DNA of 64,000 bases. Source: Nocardia gamkensis NBRC 108242 (GTDB lineage: Bacteria > Actinomycetota > Actinomycetes > Mycobacteriales > Mycobacteriaceae). The DNA lies in NCBI RefSeq assembly GCF_001612985.1, contig NZ_BDBM01000038.1:1-64000 (forward strand). The letters run 5' to 3'. Of the stretch, positions 17,572 to 26,379 are shown one piece after another. The notes beneath the pieces were generated by a model. It saw nothing but the letters and a program-made list of their open reading frames with translations, was not told the origin of the DNA and did no database searches. Every line of letters starts with the position of its first letter. Within the stretch, counting starts at the first letter, position 1. The position numbers and the translations under genes are program-made.

Positions 17572-17587
17572 TTCCCAGCGTTGGGAA
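17572..17587. promoter_or_regulatory. perfect motif A palindrome upstream of eccB
   Basis: TTCCCAGCGTTGGGAA, perfectly palindromic in its outer 12 bases, 17 bases after the eccA stop and 71 bases before the eccB start. It suggests that eccB-eccC have their own promoter. Confidence 0.6.
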
Positions 17588-17658
17588 TAGGGGTCGTATT
17601 CATGCTGTGACCGCTGGTTACGGTGTGGTTGGCAGGGCGGCGGAAGGAACGAGAACCG

Positions 17659-19212
17659 GTGGCGCGCTTCCGGGTTGTGACGAAACACCAGATTTCCGGC
17701 TGGCGTTTTCTGCTGCGCCGGATAGAGCACGCGCTGGTTCGTCGAGACGCGTCGATGATCGATGATCCGCAACGTGGTCGATCGACCGCCTTGTCCATCG
17801 GCATCGCGCTCGCGTGCGTGCTCATCGCGGGCGCCGCCGTGCTGGCCTTCTTCAAACCCGCCAAGAAGGTCGGGGACTCGAAGATCGTGGCGGAGAAGGA
17901 CACCGGCGCGCTGTTCGTGCGGTTGAACAACCGGCTGTTCCCGGCACTGAATCTCACCTCGGCACGGCTGATCGTCGGTTCTCCCGACAAGCCCGTGCAG
18001 GTCTCACGGGACGAGCTGTCGAAGTACCCGCGCGGGCCGTGGGTCGGCATTCCCGGTGCGCCCGGCAGCATCGTCGACACCGACGAGAGGGATTCGTCGT
18101 GGACGGTCTGTGACACGGCGCGAACCGGTGCGGCCGCGCCGGTCAACCCCTCGACCGGCCTGCCGACCTTGAGCCGCTCCGCGGTGCGGACCACGGCGAT
18201 CGGCGGTCCGCTGACCGTGGACGGCGACGCCAACCGCCCGCTGGGTGACGGTGAGGCCCGTCTGCTGCGCGACGACACCACGACCTGGCTGGTGTACGGC
18301 GATGCCGAGAAGGGCGTGGTACGCGCCGCGATCGACCTCGCGAGCACCGCGGTGGCCATGGCGCTCGGCATCGACTCGACCGCTCCGGTGGTGGCGGCTT
18401 CCAAGGGCCTGGTCAACGCGATTCCGGAGGCCCCTCCGCTGCGTGTGCCCGACGTGCCGGGTAAGGGCGAGTCGATCACGCTGAACAACGGATTCACCAC
18501 GCCGGTCGGGTCGGTACTCACCGTGTCGGCGCCGGATCAGGGGGCTTCGTACTATCTCGTCTCGCAGACCGGGCTGGTGCGGATCAGCACCGTGTTGGCG
18601 GCGATGGTCCGGAACGCGGACTCGCAAGGTTCGGTGTCCACTCGCGCGGTAGGGCCCGACGTGATCGCGGCGAATCTGCGCCCCGGACAGTGGCCGGGCA
18701 CCGCGTCCTACCCGGTCCGTCCGATTCGTCTGGTCGATCCGGAACGGTCCGGCGTGACCTGCTTGCACTGGGCGCGCACCGGAAGCGATCCGAACGCGAC
18801 CACGCAACTGTTGGTGGGCAGGCAATTGCCGCTCACGAAAGACGAGCAGGGGCGCGCGGTGGACCTGGTGACCTCCGCCGCGTCGCGCGGCACCACCGCC
18901 GACGCGGCGTACCTGCCGAGAGACACCGGCCGTTTCGTGCAGGTCACCGGCGCCGAAGCGGGGTCTCCGCTGCGGGAATCGCTCTACTGGGTCTCCGACA
19001 GCGGCGTCCGCTACGGCATCATCGCCGATCCGAGCAGCAGCGGCGGTACCGATCCCTCCCTGATCGCCCTCGGGCTGCGGGCTCCGGTCCCGGCGCCGTG
19101 GAGCATCATCTCCCTGTTCGCGGTCGGACCCGCTCTGTCCCAGAAGGAAGCTCGCATTCAGCACGACGGAATTCCGAACAACAAGATCGTTGCCGGGCTG
19201 GGTGGTTCGTAG
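17659..19212 (+). CDS. eccB: EccB, ESX core membrane-channel component
   Basis: I chose GTG 17659, which has a good GGAAGGAACGAG ribosome-binding site and gives the usual EccB start ARFRVVTKHQISGWRFLLRR; an upstream in-frame ATG at 17623 lies before that site. The product has 517 residues: a short cytosolic head with a basic helix (RRIEHALVRRD), one transmembrane segment at about 41-63, then a large periplasmic domain with repeated beta-rich units and Cys in SWTVCDTA and GVTCLHWA, likely the conserved disulfide. EccB is part of the ESX inner-membrane complex with EccC, EccD and EccE. The stop shares one base with the eccC start. Confidence 0.95.
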   Translation: MARFRVVTKHQISGWRFLLRRIEHALVRRDASMIDDPQRGRSTALSIGIALACVLIAGAAVLAFFKPAKKVGDSKIVAEKDTGALFVRLNNRLFPALNLTSARLIVGSPDKPVQVSRDELSKYPRGPWVGIPGAPGSIVDTDERDSSWTVCDTARTGAAAPVNPSTGLPTLSRSAVRTTAIGGPLTVDGDANRPLGDGEARLLRDDTTTWLVYGDAEKGVVRAAIDLASTAVAMALGIDSTAPVVAASKGLVNAIPEAPPLRVPDVPGKGESITLNNGFTTPVGSVLTVSAPDQGASYYLVSQTGLVRISTVLAAMVRNADSQGSVSTRAVGPDVIAANLRPGQWPGTASYPVRPIRLVDPERSGVTCLHWARTGSDPNATTQLLVGRQLPLTKDEQGRAVDLVTSAASRGTTADAAYLPRDTGRFVQVTGAEAGSPLRESLYWVSDSGVRYGIIADPSSSGGTDPSLIALGLRAPVPAPWSIISLFAVGPALSQKEARIQHDGIPNNKIVAGLGGS

Positions 19213-22200
19213 TGACCAGCACTCGCCGATTCGTCCGGCCCGCCCGGACGGTGCGCGGTCCGAAGGCCCCCGCCGTGACGGAGTTGCGGCTGCAACCGCC
19301 GACCGAGCTGCCCAAGCCGGTTCCGGCATCGCGGCTTCGGATGATCATGCCCGTGGTCATGGTGGCGGCCATGTGCGGGATGATGGTCATGATGTTCCGC
19401 GGCGGCGGAACCATGAACCCGATGATGCTGATGTTCCCGGCCATGATGCTGGTGTCGATGTTCGGCATGATGGGCGGCGCGCTCGGGGGCAACTCCGGCG
19501 GCGCGGCGAGCCTCAACGAGGAACGCAAGGACTACCTGCGCAGCCTCACCGACAACCGTAAGACGGTGCACGCGGCGGAAGCCGAACTGTATGCCTTCCT
19601 GCGCTACACCCACCCCGGTCCCGACGAGATCGCCCGGCTGATCGGCGGCAAGCGGATGTGGGAGGTGCAGGTCGCGAGTCCGCAGTTCCTGCGGGTGCGA
19701 GTCGGCCGTGGGCGCATCGCCAACCAGGTGCGCGTCATCGTCCCCGAAGCCGCGCCCACCTCCGATCTGGACCCGGTCGGCGTCGTCGAACTGACCCGTT
19801 TCGCCAAGGCGTACTCCACGGTCGGTGGCATGCCCGTCGCGATCAATCTGCTGTCCGCGCCGCAGGTCGGCATCGACGGTGACCCGCAGCTGGTGACCGG
19901 CTTGATCCGCGCGATGATCGCCGAGGTCGCGGTGCTGCACGGTCCGGACCAGGTGGCGGTCGCGGCAGTGCTGTCGGATCCGGACGCGCCGGAATGGGCG
20001 TGGCTGAAATGGCTGCCGCACACCCAGCATCCGAACGAGACCGACGCCATCGGCTCCAGCCGGATGGTGTACCGCACCGTCGCGGAGCTGCGCACCAAGG
20101 TGCTCGCGGGGCTCAATCGCGGTCCGTTCTCGGCGAATTCGCAACCCACTCTGGATCGAACGCACTACCTGCTGATCGTCGACGTCGCCGGACCCGCGAG
20201 CGACCGCGACATCTCCGGCATCGATGGCTGCACGTGGCTGCGGCTGGGGGCCTCGGAGCAGAATCTCCCGCGCGCCCTGCGCTTCACCGTCACCGAGGAC
20301 CGCTCGCTGAACGAGGTGTCCCCGCGCGGGGTGCGGCGCGTCGGAGTGGCCGATTCGCTGTCCGTGGCGGCCATGACGTCGATGGCGCGCAGTCTTTCGC
20401 CGTACCGGTTGTCCACCGTGGTGGAGGCGGTTGCCGCCGAGCAGGCCAGCGGAGGCACGTCTTGGGAGGAGATGGTCGGCGTCGCCGACCCCGGCGCTAT
20501 TCGCGTCGAGCAGGTGTGGATCCGGCGTCGCGACGAGGACCGGGCACGTCTCAACATTCCGTTCGGTCACGACCCGGCCGGCGGTGTCGTCTATCTCGAT
20601 ATCAAGGAATCGGCCGAAGAAGGCATGGGCCCGCACGGCATGTGCATCGGCGCGACCGGATCGGGTAAGTCCGAATTCCTCCGTACGCTGGTGCTTTCGG
20701 CGGTCTCGACACATTCGCCGGATGTCTTGAACCTGCTTCTCGTCGACTTCAAAGGCGGCGCGACCTTCCTCGGATTCGACCGGCTGTCGCACGTGACGGC
20801 CGTGGTGACGAACATGGAAGAAGAAGCCGACCTCGTCACCCGTATGGAAGACGTGATCAACGGCGAAATGGCGCGGCGGCAACGCATTCTGCGTGACGCG
20901 GGCAATTTCGCCAGCGTCGCCGACTACGAGCGCGCCAGGGAGCAGGGTGCGGATCTGCGTCCGTTGCCAACGCTGTTGATCATCCTCGACGAATTCGCCG
21001 AATTGCTCGAGCAGTACCCGAACTTCTCGAAGCTCTTCGTAGCCATCGGCCGACTGGGCCGATCGCTGCGCATCCACCTGCTGCTCGCGTCGCAGAAAGT
21101 GCCGGCCAACCGGATGGGTGAGCTGGAAGCGCACCTTTCCTACCGCATCGCGCTGCGCACCAATCAGACCAGTGACTCCCGCGACGCGATCGGCACCGCG
21201 GACGCCTATCACCTGCCGAAGAAGCCGGGTGCGGGTTATCTGCGGGTCGGCTCCGGCGACCTCCAGCGGTTCCAGGCCGCGTACGTGGGCGAGAAATACT
21301 CTCCCCCCGCGCAGGTGTCGGCGGCCTCCGCGCAACGCGCGCGACGGCCCGGTGGCGGATACCGGCCGCCGCAACGCTTCACCGCCGGGCATATCGCCGA
21401 CACTCGGCCCGCGGTGGTCGAGCCGGTGGTCGTGCAGCAAGCGACCGAGGCCGCCGACAGTGAGTCGATCACCGTGATGGAAGCGGTGCTGCAGCAGCTG
21501 GCCCGGCACGGAAATCCCGCTCACAAGATGTGGCTGCCGCCGCTGGTCACGCCGCCCACCTTGGAGCGGATGATTCGCGCCGTGCCCCAAGGAGCGTTGC
21601 AGATGCCGTTGGCGCTGGTGGACAAGCCGCGTCAACAGCGTCAGGACGTTTGGTCGGTCGACATGTCCGGCGGTGGTGGGCACATGGCCATCGTCGGCGG
21701 TACGCAGTCCGGCAAATCGACGGCGCTGCAGTCGTTCATCCTGTCCGCGGCCCTGACCCATACTCCCGAACAGGTGCAGTTCTACTGCCTGGACTTCTCC
21801 GGCGGCGGCTTGTCGTCGTTGGCGAATCTCCCGCACGTGGGATCGGTCGCCGCTGCCCGCGACGGTGACCGAATCCGGCGCACGATCGCGTTGGTGACGA
21901 ACCTGCTCGAGAGCAGGCAGTCGTTGTTCGCCGAGTTCGGTATCGACACCATCCGGAAGTTCCGCACGGTGCGTGACGGGCCGGGTGGAGCGCCCTGGCT
22001 CGACCGTGATCCCTACGGCGATGTTTTCCTGGTCATCGACGGATGGGACGTCGGGTTCGGTACGAACGGCCCGTACTACGACGAGTACACCCCGGTGATG
22101 GAATCCCTCGCTCTGCAGGGTTTGAACTACGGCATTCACTTGGTGGTGAGCAGTTCACGCTGGATCGCTATTCGCCCCGCGATCAAGGACCTGATGCAGA

Positions 22201-23216
22201 CTCGCCTCGAGATGCGTCTGGGCGACCTGGCCGACACGACCTTCAATGTCCACCGCGCTGTGGTCGCGGCGATCCCTGCCAATCGGCCCGGCCGCTGCAT
22301 ATCGACCGACGGCCTGCACATGCTCACGGCGTTGCCGCGCATCGACGGGGTCGGAGAATCGGACTCGGCCGCAGAGGGCCTCGCCGCCGCGAGCGCCGAA
22401 GTCGCCCAACGCTATGCCGGCCGGCGCGCGCCGCAGGTCAAACTGCTTCCTCCCCGCGTGGGCATGGACGAAGTGCGTGTGGGTTGGCCTGCGCCGCAAA
22501 CGCTCGCTCAGCGTCTGATCGTGCCGTTCGGTCTCCGGGAATCCGATCTGCGGCCCGCGACGATCGATTTCAGTGTCTCCACGCACTTCATCGTGCTCGG
22601 CTCGACCGGGTCCGGCAAGTCCACCACCTTGGCCGCGATGCTGGAGTCCATTCGGCGCCAGTTCGACCCCTCACAGGCCCGCGTGCTGCTGATCGACTAT
22701 CGCAGGCGGCATCTGGAGACGGTGCCGCAGGAGATGCTCATCGGGCACGTGACCAACGAACGCGACGCGCGCGATGCGCTACCGGCGCTGGTGGAGAAGA
22801 TGCGTTCGCGGCGCCCACCGGAGAACGTGACCCCTCGGCAGCTCGCGGAGCGGTCGTGGTGGACCGGGCCCGAGGTTTTCGTCGTGATCGACGACTATCA
22901 CATGATCGCGCAGCGTGGCGCTCTGAACCCTCTGGAGCCCCTGAAGGACATCATCGTCGACGGCCGCGACACCGGCTTGCACGTGATCGCCGCACGAAAT
23001 ATCGCCCAGGCGGATACCGCGCTGTACGACAACGTGATCGGCCAGATGAAGAACCTCAACTCCTCGGGACTGATCATGGACGGCTCGAAGCTCGACGGTG
23101 TGCTGATCGGTGACGTCCGAGCTACCAAACAACCGCCCGGCCGGGGAATCTTGGTGGAGCCCATGAACTCTCGCCGTGATCTCGTCCAGGTGGCCTGGGT
23201 ACCCCAGCAGATCTGA
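19212..23216 (+). CDS. eccC: EccC, FtsK/SpoIIIE-type ESX motor ATPase (three ATPase domains)
   Basis: A 1334-residue protein starting at GTG 19212, whose G is the last base of the eccB stop. Two hydrophobic, Met-rich membrane segments lie at about 39-90. They are followed by a domain of about 300 residues and three FtsK-type ATPase domains. Walker A motifs are GATGSGKS (Lys486), GGTQSGKS (Lys835) and GSTGSGKS (Lys1136). The first domain has Walker B LLIILDEFAELL with its catalytic Glu; the second and third have FLVIDGWD and FVVIDDYH. EccC powers secretion and recognises WXG100 signal sequences through its third domain. It is a single fused chain, unlike the split EccCa/EccCb of ESX-1, and appears intact. 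Confidence 0.97.
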   Translation: MTSTRRFVRPARTVRGPKAPAVTELRLQPPTELPKPVPASRLRMIMPVVMVAAMCGMMVMMFRGGGTMNPMMLMFPAMMLVSMFGMMGGALGGNSGGAASLNEERKDYLRSLTDNRKTVHAAEAELYAFLRYTHPGPDEIARLIGGKRMWEVQVASPQFLRVRVGRGRIANQVRVIVPEAAPTSDLDPVGVVELTRFAKAYSTVGGMPVAINLLSAPQVGIDGDPQLVTGLIRAMIAEVAVLHGPDQVAVAAVLSDPDAPEWAWLKWLPHTQHPNETDAIGSSRMVYRTVAELRTKVLAGLNRGPFSANSQPTLDRTHYLLIVDVAGPASDRDISGIDGCTWLRLGASEQNLPRALRFTVTEDRSLNEVSPRGVRRVGVADSLSVAAMTSMARSLSPYRLSTVVEAVAAEQASGGTSWEEMVGVADPGAIRVEQVWIRRRDEDRARLNIPFGHDPAGGVVYLDIKESAEEGMGPHGMCIGATGSGKSEFLRTLVLSAVSTHSPDVLNLLLVDFKGGATFLGFDRLSHVTAVVTNMEEEADLVTRMEDVINGEMARRQRILRDAGNFASVADYERAREQGADLRPLPTLLIILDEFAELLEQYPNFSKLFVAIGRLGRSLRIHLLLASQKVPANRMGELEAHLSYRIALRTNQTSDSRDAIGTADAYHLPKKPGAGYLRVGSGDLQRFQAAYVGEKYSPPAQVSAASAQRARRPGGGYRPPQRFTAGHIADTRPAVVEPVVVQQATEAADSESITVMEAVLQQLARHGNPAHKMWLPPLVTPPTLERMIRAVPQGALQMPLALVDKPRQQRQDVWSVDMSGGGGHMAIVGGTQSGKSTALQSFILSAALTHTPEQVQFYCLDFSGGGLSSLANLPHVGSVAAARDGDRIRRTIALVTNLLESRQSLFAEFGIDTIRKFRTVRDGPGGAPWLDRDPYGDVFLVIDGWDVGFGTNGPYYDEYTPVMESLALQGLNYGIHLVVSSSRWIAIRPAIKDLMQTRLEMRLGDLADTTFNVHRAVVAAIPANRPGRCISTDGLHMLTALPRIDGVGESDSAAEGLAAASAEVAQRYAGRRAPQVKLLPPRVGMDEVRVGWPAPQTLAQRLIVPFGLRESDLRPATIDFSVSTHFIVLGSTGSGKSTTLAAMLESIRRQFDPSQARVLLIDYRRRHLETVPQEMLIGHVTNERDARDALPALVEKMRSRRPPENVTPRQLAERSWWTGPEVFVVIDDYHMIAQRGALNPLEPLKDIIVDGRDTGLHVIAARNIAQADTALYDNVIGQMKNLNSSGLIMDGSKLDGVLIGDVRATKQPPGRGILVEPMNSRRDLVQVAWVPQQI

Positions 23217-23228
23217 CTTCGAGCGTCC

Positions 23229-23244
23229 ATCCCAAGGTTGGGAA
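23229..23244. promoter_or_regulatory. motif A palindrome upstream of the esx genes
   Basis: ATCCCAAGGTTGGGAA, then TAAATTACCGTT. The downstream part parallels the site at 24587 (GGGAA-TARNT-TAMCGTT), showing that the two promoters are related. It lies 68 bases before the small gene at 23312, which precedes the WXG100 pair. Confidence 0.5.
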
Positions 23245-23311
23245 TAAATTACCGTTTTCCTTAGCAGCCGCTCGTTCCGAGCTGGTAGTCGCGTTCGATT
23301 GGAGTCTCACC

Positions 23312-23587
23312 ATGGCACTCCCGGATCTCGGCAACGCGCCGCCGGAGGTGTGTCGGCACAGGTCTGCCCGTGCGACGCCATCGCGAATGAGGCGGACGCC
23401 ACCGGAACGACAGGAAATCCGAGATCCAGCGGCGGTGTTCGTTCCCGGAGGAAGCCAGGAGGTGCCGGTACTGGAGAAACCCCCTGTAATCGGTGTGGTC
23501 GATGACGTCGATGGCCCGACCCGCGCATCGACGATTCCGACGCACACGCTGTCAACGTCCTCGGCGAATCCGTCCGAGGCAAGGTAA
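23312..23587 (+). CDS. small protein matching the C-terminal tail of the PPE-like protein
   Basis: A 91-residue frame with a real ribosome-binding site (TTGGAG, seven bases before ATG). Residues about 25-65 contain RRTPPERQEIRDP then AVFVPGGSQEVPVLEKPPVI and GVVDDVD. The PPE-like protein at 25024 ends with RRRRDDEKRSSK, VFVPGEPQDVPVLEQPPVIG and VIEYED, so the two tails are clearly homologous. The upstream promoter is also related to the one ahead of the PE/PPE pair. It is therefore either a stand-alone tail protein or what is left of a duplicated PE/PPE pair after a deletion. It is 24 bases before the WXG100 gene and probably co-transcribed with it. Confidence 0.6.
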   Translation: MALPDLGNAPPEVCRHRSARATPSRMRRTPPERQEIRDPAAVFVPGGSQEVPVLEKPPVIGVVDDVDGPTRASTIPTHTLSTSSANPSEAR

Positions 23588-23611
23588 ACGCCTTATAGGA
23601 TAGGAACAGAT

Positions 23612-23920
23612 ATGCCCATCGGCTACACCGGCGACCCGTCCGAAATCAATGCCGTCGCCAAGAAGTTCTTCACGCACGCCGACACCTTCAAGAACCACAT
23701 GGGTATTCTCGAGGGCATCAAGATGGAGTACGCGCCCGCCGTCCAGGGCGCGACCGGAAATGCCATCCAGCAGGCGATGCAGGGCGCTCTCGACAAGGGC
23801 GGAAAGCTGCACGCAACCTTCATGGAGATCGTCGACGCGCTGAACACCTCGGGCGCGACATTCGACAGTCAGGACCAGGAGAACGCGTCGCAGGTCAACA
23901 AATACAACCTCAATTTCTGA
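23612..23920 (+). CDS. WXG100-family protein (EsxB-like position)
   Basis: A 102-residue helical-hairpin protein, first of a tandem pair, with AGGATAGGAAC before the ATG. Two long helices flank a turn near residue 42-47 that reads VQGATG instead of W-x-G, so the hallmark tryptophan is absent. The C-terminal flexible part has F-D-S-Q-D, which fits a relaxed [Y/F]xxxD secretion signal, followed by a polar tail. WXG100 pairs form secreted heterodimers recognised by EccC. By order in the pair and the signal-like tail this is the CFP-10/EsxB-type partner. The lack of Trp is unusual but also seen in divergent members; assignment rests on size, pairing and context. Confidence 0.85.
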   Translation: MPIGYTGDPSEINAVAKKFFTHADTFKNHMGILEGIKMEYAPAVQGATGNAIQQAMQGALDKGGKLHATFMEIVDALNTSGATFDSQDQENASQVNKYNLNF

Positions 23921-23963
23921 TGCCTGATCTGCAGCAGAAAATAATAGGGAAAGGTTTCGGAAA

Positions 23964-24269
23964 ATGGCTTTGAAGAACGATTACGATGCCGTAGAGGGTC
24001 TGGTCATCCGCACCGACAAGGTGCTCGGCGACATGACCGTCGACGCGGGGGAGCGGGACACGCTGGCGAAACTGCTCGCGCAGAATTTTCAGGGTGACGC
24101 CGGTACCTCCAACGGCGACCTGCAGACTCGCGTCAAGCAGCAGATCGACCAGTACAACGAGGCCCTGATGCAGCTGAAGGCCGCCACCAAGGGCGTGTCC
24201 GGCATCGACGGCCAGTTCCGTGTGGTGGATCAGGGCCAGGCCTCGCGGTTCTCGCAGATCGGGCTCTAG
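23964..24269 (+). CDS. WXG100-family protein (EsxA-like position)
   Basis: A 101-residue protein 43 bases after its partner, with GGGAAAGG before the ATG. Helix one (residues about 8-38) is followed by AQNFQGDAG, where F-Q-G replaces W-x-G, and then a second long helix rich in Gln/Lys/Leu. The C-terminus is SGIDGQFRVVDQGQASRFSQIGL and contains no obvious YxxxD. It is the likely heterodimer partner of the protein at 23612. After it come two hairpins (24343-24447) that should end the transcript. Family assignment is by length, helical pattern and pairing. Confidence 0.85.
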   Translation: MALKNDYDAVEGLVIRTDKVLGDMTVDAGERDTLAKLLAQNFQGDAGTSNGDLQTRVKQQIDQYNEALMQLKAATKGVSGIDGQFRVVDQGQASRFSQIGL

Positions 24270-24342
24270 CGACCGCATGGTTCGAATCGCCATTCCGGCT
24301 CGGACCGATCGCGAGCCGGTCTGGTGACGGTCGATCCAGCGC

Positions 24343-24380
24343 CGTCTCGAGCGCCCGGTTGATGCCGAACGCTCGAGACG
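24343..24380 (+). terminator. hairpin after the WXG100 pair
   Basis: An 11-bp perfect stem (24343-24353 with 24370-24380) with a 16-base loop, 74 bases after the stop. There is no T-run, so it may act as a factor-assisted terminator or mRNA-end stabiliser. Confidence 0.5.
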
Positions 24381-24404
24381 ATACCGGTCAACCAATATTC
24401 GCTG

Positions 24405-24447
24405 TCGCCCTCGACGTGTTCGTTCACCCGGACATCGTCGAGGGCGA
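24405..24447 (+). terminator. second hairpin after the WXG100 pair
   Basis: An 11-bp perfect stem (24405-24415 with 24437-24447) with a 21-base loop, directly following the first hairpin. Two hairpins in series often end highly expressed transcripts in high-GC bacteria. Confidence 0.45.
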
Positions 24448-24586
24448 TCGCATGTCGGGGGATGCCATTCGACCAGGGGGAGGGTCGGCAAGTCGTGTCA
24501 CGTGACGTTCAGTCGGTGTGTGGGAGTGGTTCTTTCACGGGCGGCGATGATGCGGCCGGGCGCACTCGATGCGCAGCGAATCGCTA

Positions 24587-24602
24587 TCCCCACGACTGGG
24601 AA
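24587..24602. promoter_or_regulatory. motif A palindrome upstream of the PE/PPE-like genes
   Basis: TCCCCACGACTGGGAA, followed by TAGCTTAACGTT. It resembles the promoter at 23229 both in the palindrome and downstream. It lies 80 bases before the PE-like start. Confidence 0.5.
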
Positions 24603-24681
24603 TAGCTTAACGTTCTGATTGCACCGCTCGATGTCGATGTACTACTCGCCAAGAGTGGGTACTGGTTGTTAGGAGACTTCC

Positions 24682-24993
24682 ATGCATCTCGCTGTCGATT
24701 GGGATCATCTCCCGGTTATCGCTTCCCAGCTCGGCATCAGCGCGGAGGACATGATGCTGATGCTCGGCGCGGCGGCTCCCCTCGCTGTCCCGGCCCCTCC
24801 GGGTGCCGATGACGTGAGCGCGCTCATCCCCATCGCGTGCGCCAAGCAAGCGGCAATGTTCTTCCCCACCACGGCAAATGGAATCGCCTTGGGAACCGAT
24901 GGCGCGGTCGCTCTACCGGAAGTAGGCGCCGCCTTCGCTGCCGGTGACGTGACCGGCCATGGCCAGGTGCTCAGTAGAGCAGCCGCGTTCTAG
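24682..24993 (+). CDS. PE-like ESX substrate
   Basis: A 103-residue helical protein with AGGAGA eight bases before the ATG. The middle reads AAAPLAVPAPPGADDVSALIPIACAKQAAMFF, which matches the PE-domain pattern: an Ala-rich helix, a Pro turn with P.GADDVSA, then a second helix carrying aromatic and small residues. It lacks the canonical PE dipeptide in its N-terminus and has no conspicuous YxxxD/E near the C-terminus. It is paired with the PPE-like gene at 25024 and an EspG gene, the normal PE-PPE-EspG arrangement. It probably forms a heterodimer with the PPE-like protein for export. Confidence 0.75.
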   Translation: MHLAVDWDHLPVIASQLGISAEDMMLMLGAAAPLAVPAPPGADDVSALIPIACAKQAAMFFPTTANGIALGTDGAVALPEVGAAFAAGDVTGHGQVLSRAAAF

Positions 24994-25023
24994 GCGCGGA
25001 TAGCGCGAGCGAAAGCTGACGAG

Positions 25024-26379
25024 ATGCTTGCTGTGGTACTCGGCGCGCTGGGGCCGGAGGGGATCATCGCTCCTGTGCTCGCCGGCGATGGGGTCGCCAC
25101 GACGCGGGCGACCGCGAAGGCTTATACGGCTATGGCCACGCGATTGAATGCCGCCGCCGCCAACACCGACAGTTCGATGCTCCAGATGAGCGGCACTTTC
25201 CAAGCGCTCACCGCCGACCAGGCACAGGCGGCCTTCCGCAAACATGCTGCATGGTTGCGTGAGCAGGCGGCAGTGGCTGAGGCAACCGGCCAGTTGCTGG
25301 ACCGAGCGGCTGATATCTCGACCGCGGCGAAAGCCGCGATGGCGGTGCTCGCCGCCAAGGCCGCCCAGGTCCGGATACAGGAAGGTATCGCGCTCGGCGG
25401 CGGCTTCGGCCCGTTGAGTGGTGCGGCCCTCCTCGAAGCCGAAGCCGAGTTGCTGGCACTCAGAGGGGCGGCCCTGGGGGTAATGGCCGGTTACGCCGGG
25501 GCGCTGGTGCCCACACTGGCCGCGCTGCCGCCACCGATCGAGGCGCCACCGATTGTGACCGGCGGCCCAGGGCCAGGGCCGGGGCCGCAGACGGAATACG
25601 TGTCTTACGACAATCCGACCGACTACAACGGTAGCGACTTCACCAAGACCGATATCTCTTCAACTTCTACGGGCGACGGGCCGACCGGATCGGACAACAG
25701 CACCGGATCGGGCGGTGATCAGAATCCCACCGACACAACCCAACCCACCGATCCGACCCAGCCGACGGATCCGACACAGCCAGCGGATCCGACCCAGCCG
25801 CTGGACCCCGCCACCAATACCGAGCAGTTGTCGCCGGACCCGAATGCCAATGGCTGGTCCTCCGGCGATTCCGGAATGAACGGCATGGGAGAGGGAGCCA
25901 CGGACTCCTGGCTCTATGGCACGTCGCAGAACTCACCGACGTTGGCCGCGTTGAGCGGTGGGGCTGGGAGCCTCGTCGCGCTGAATATGGCTCGCGGCGG
26001 TCTCGGATCGATGCCGGGCGCTTCGACCGGATTCCGGATGCCCGCCAGCTGGAATCCGGGAGCCGGGAGGGCATTCGGTGCCTTGCCGCAACAAGGGGCG
26101 TCCGGACCGATGGGCAGGAAGGGCCCGCCGCGCGGTGCGGTCGCGCCCAAGGCGCGAATGCGACGACGACGCGACGACGAGAAGAGGTCGTCGAAGGTAT
26201 TCGTACCGGGCGAACCCCAGGATGTTCCGGTGCTCGAGCAACCTCCTGTCATCGGGGTCATCGAGTACGAGGATCATGACAGCCGAGACGAGCCGATGCC
26301 CGAATCGGTACTGGCGGTCGGCATCATCGAGCGAAATGAAGACGAATCCGTGCTCGCCTCCTCCGAACCTCCCCGGTGA
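25024..26379 (+). CDS. PPE-like ESX substrate with proline repeat region and conserved tail
   Basis: A 451-residue protein 30 bases after the PE-like gene. Residues 1-180 follow the PPE helical pattern (GDGVATTRATAKAYTAMATRLN, a long helix through ALTADQAQAAFRKHAAWLREQ, then DRAADISTAAKAAMAVLAA). The exact PPE tripeptide is not present at the start. Residues 185-290 are Thr/Asp/Pro-rich, with a tandem repeat of the unit PTDPTQ near 240-260. The last 60 residues carry a basic stretch and VFVPGEPQDVPVLEQPPVIG, a tail shared with the small protein at 23312. Its GTGA overlap with espG couples the two genes. Codon choice is slightly less GC-extreme than in the core ecc genes. Confidence 0.78.
   Translation: MLAVVLGALGPEGIIAPVLAGDGVATTRATAKAYTAMATRLNAAAANTDSSMLQMSGTFQALTADQAQAAFRKHAAWLREQAAVAEATGQLLDRAADISTAAKAAMAVLAAKAAQVRIQEGIALGGGFGPLSGAALLEAEAELLALRGAALGVMAGYAGALVPTLAALPPPIEAPPIVTGGPGPGPGPQTEYVSYDNPTDYNGSDFTKTDISSTSTGDGPTGSDNSTGSGGDQNPTDTTQPTDPTQPTDPTQPADPTQPLDPATNTEQLSPDPNANGWSSGDSGMNGMGEGATDSWLYGTSQNSPTLAALSGGAGSLVALNMARGGLGSMPGASTGFRMPASWNPGAGRAFGALPQQGASGPMGRKGPPRGAVAPKARMRRRRDDEKRSSKVFVPGEPQDVPVLEQPPVIGVIEYEDHDSRDEPMPESVLAVGIIERNEDESVLASSEPPR

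Larger units (their letters stand above)
24270..24681. other. intergenic region with two hairpins and a motif A promoter
   Basis: About 410 bases between the WXG100 pair and the PE-like gene. It contains two successive 11-bp inverted repeats (24343-24380 and 24405-24447) and a motif A palindrome at 24587. Nothing protein-like is seen. Confidence 0.65.

Noticed and set aside
25740..25800. Tandem repeats in the PPE-like gene as a possible CRISPR or minisatellite
   Set aside because: They are short in-frame repeats encoding PTDPTQ in a Pro-rich linker, without spacers.
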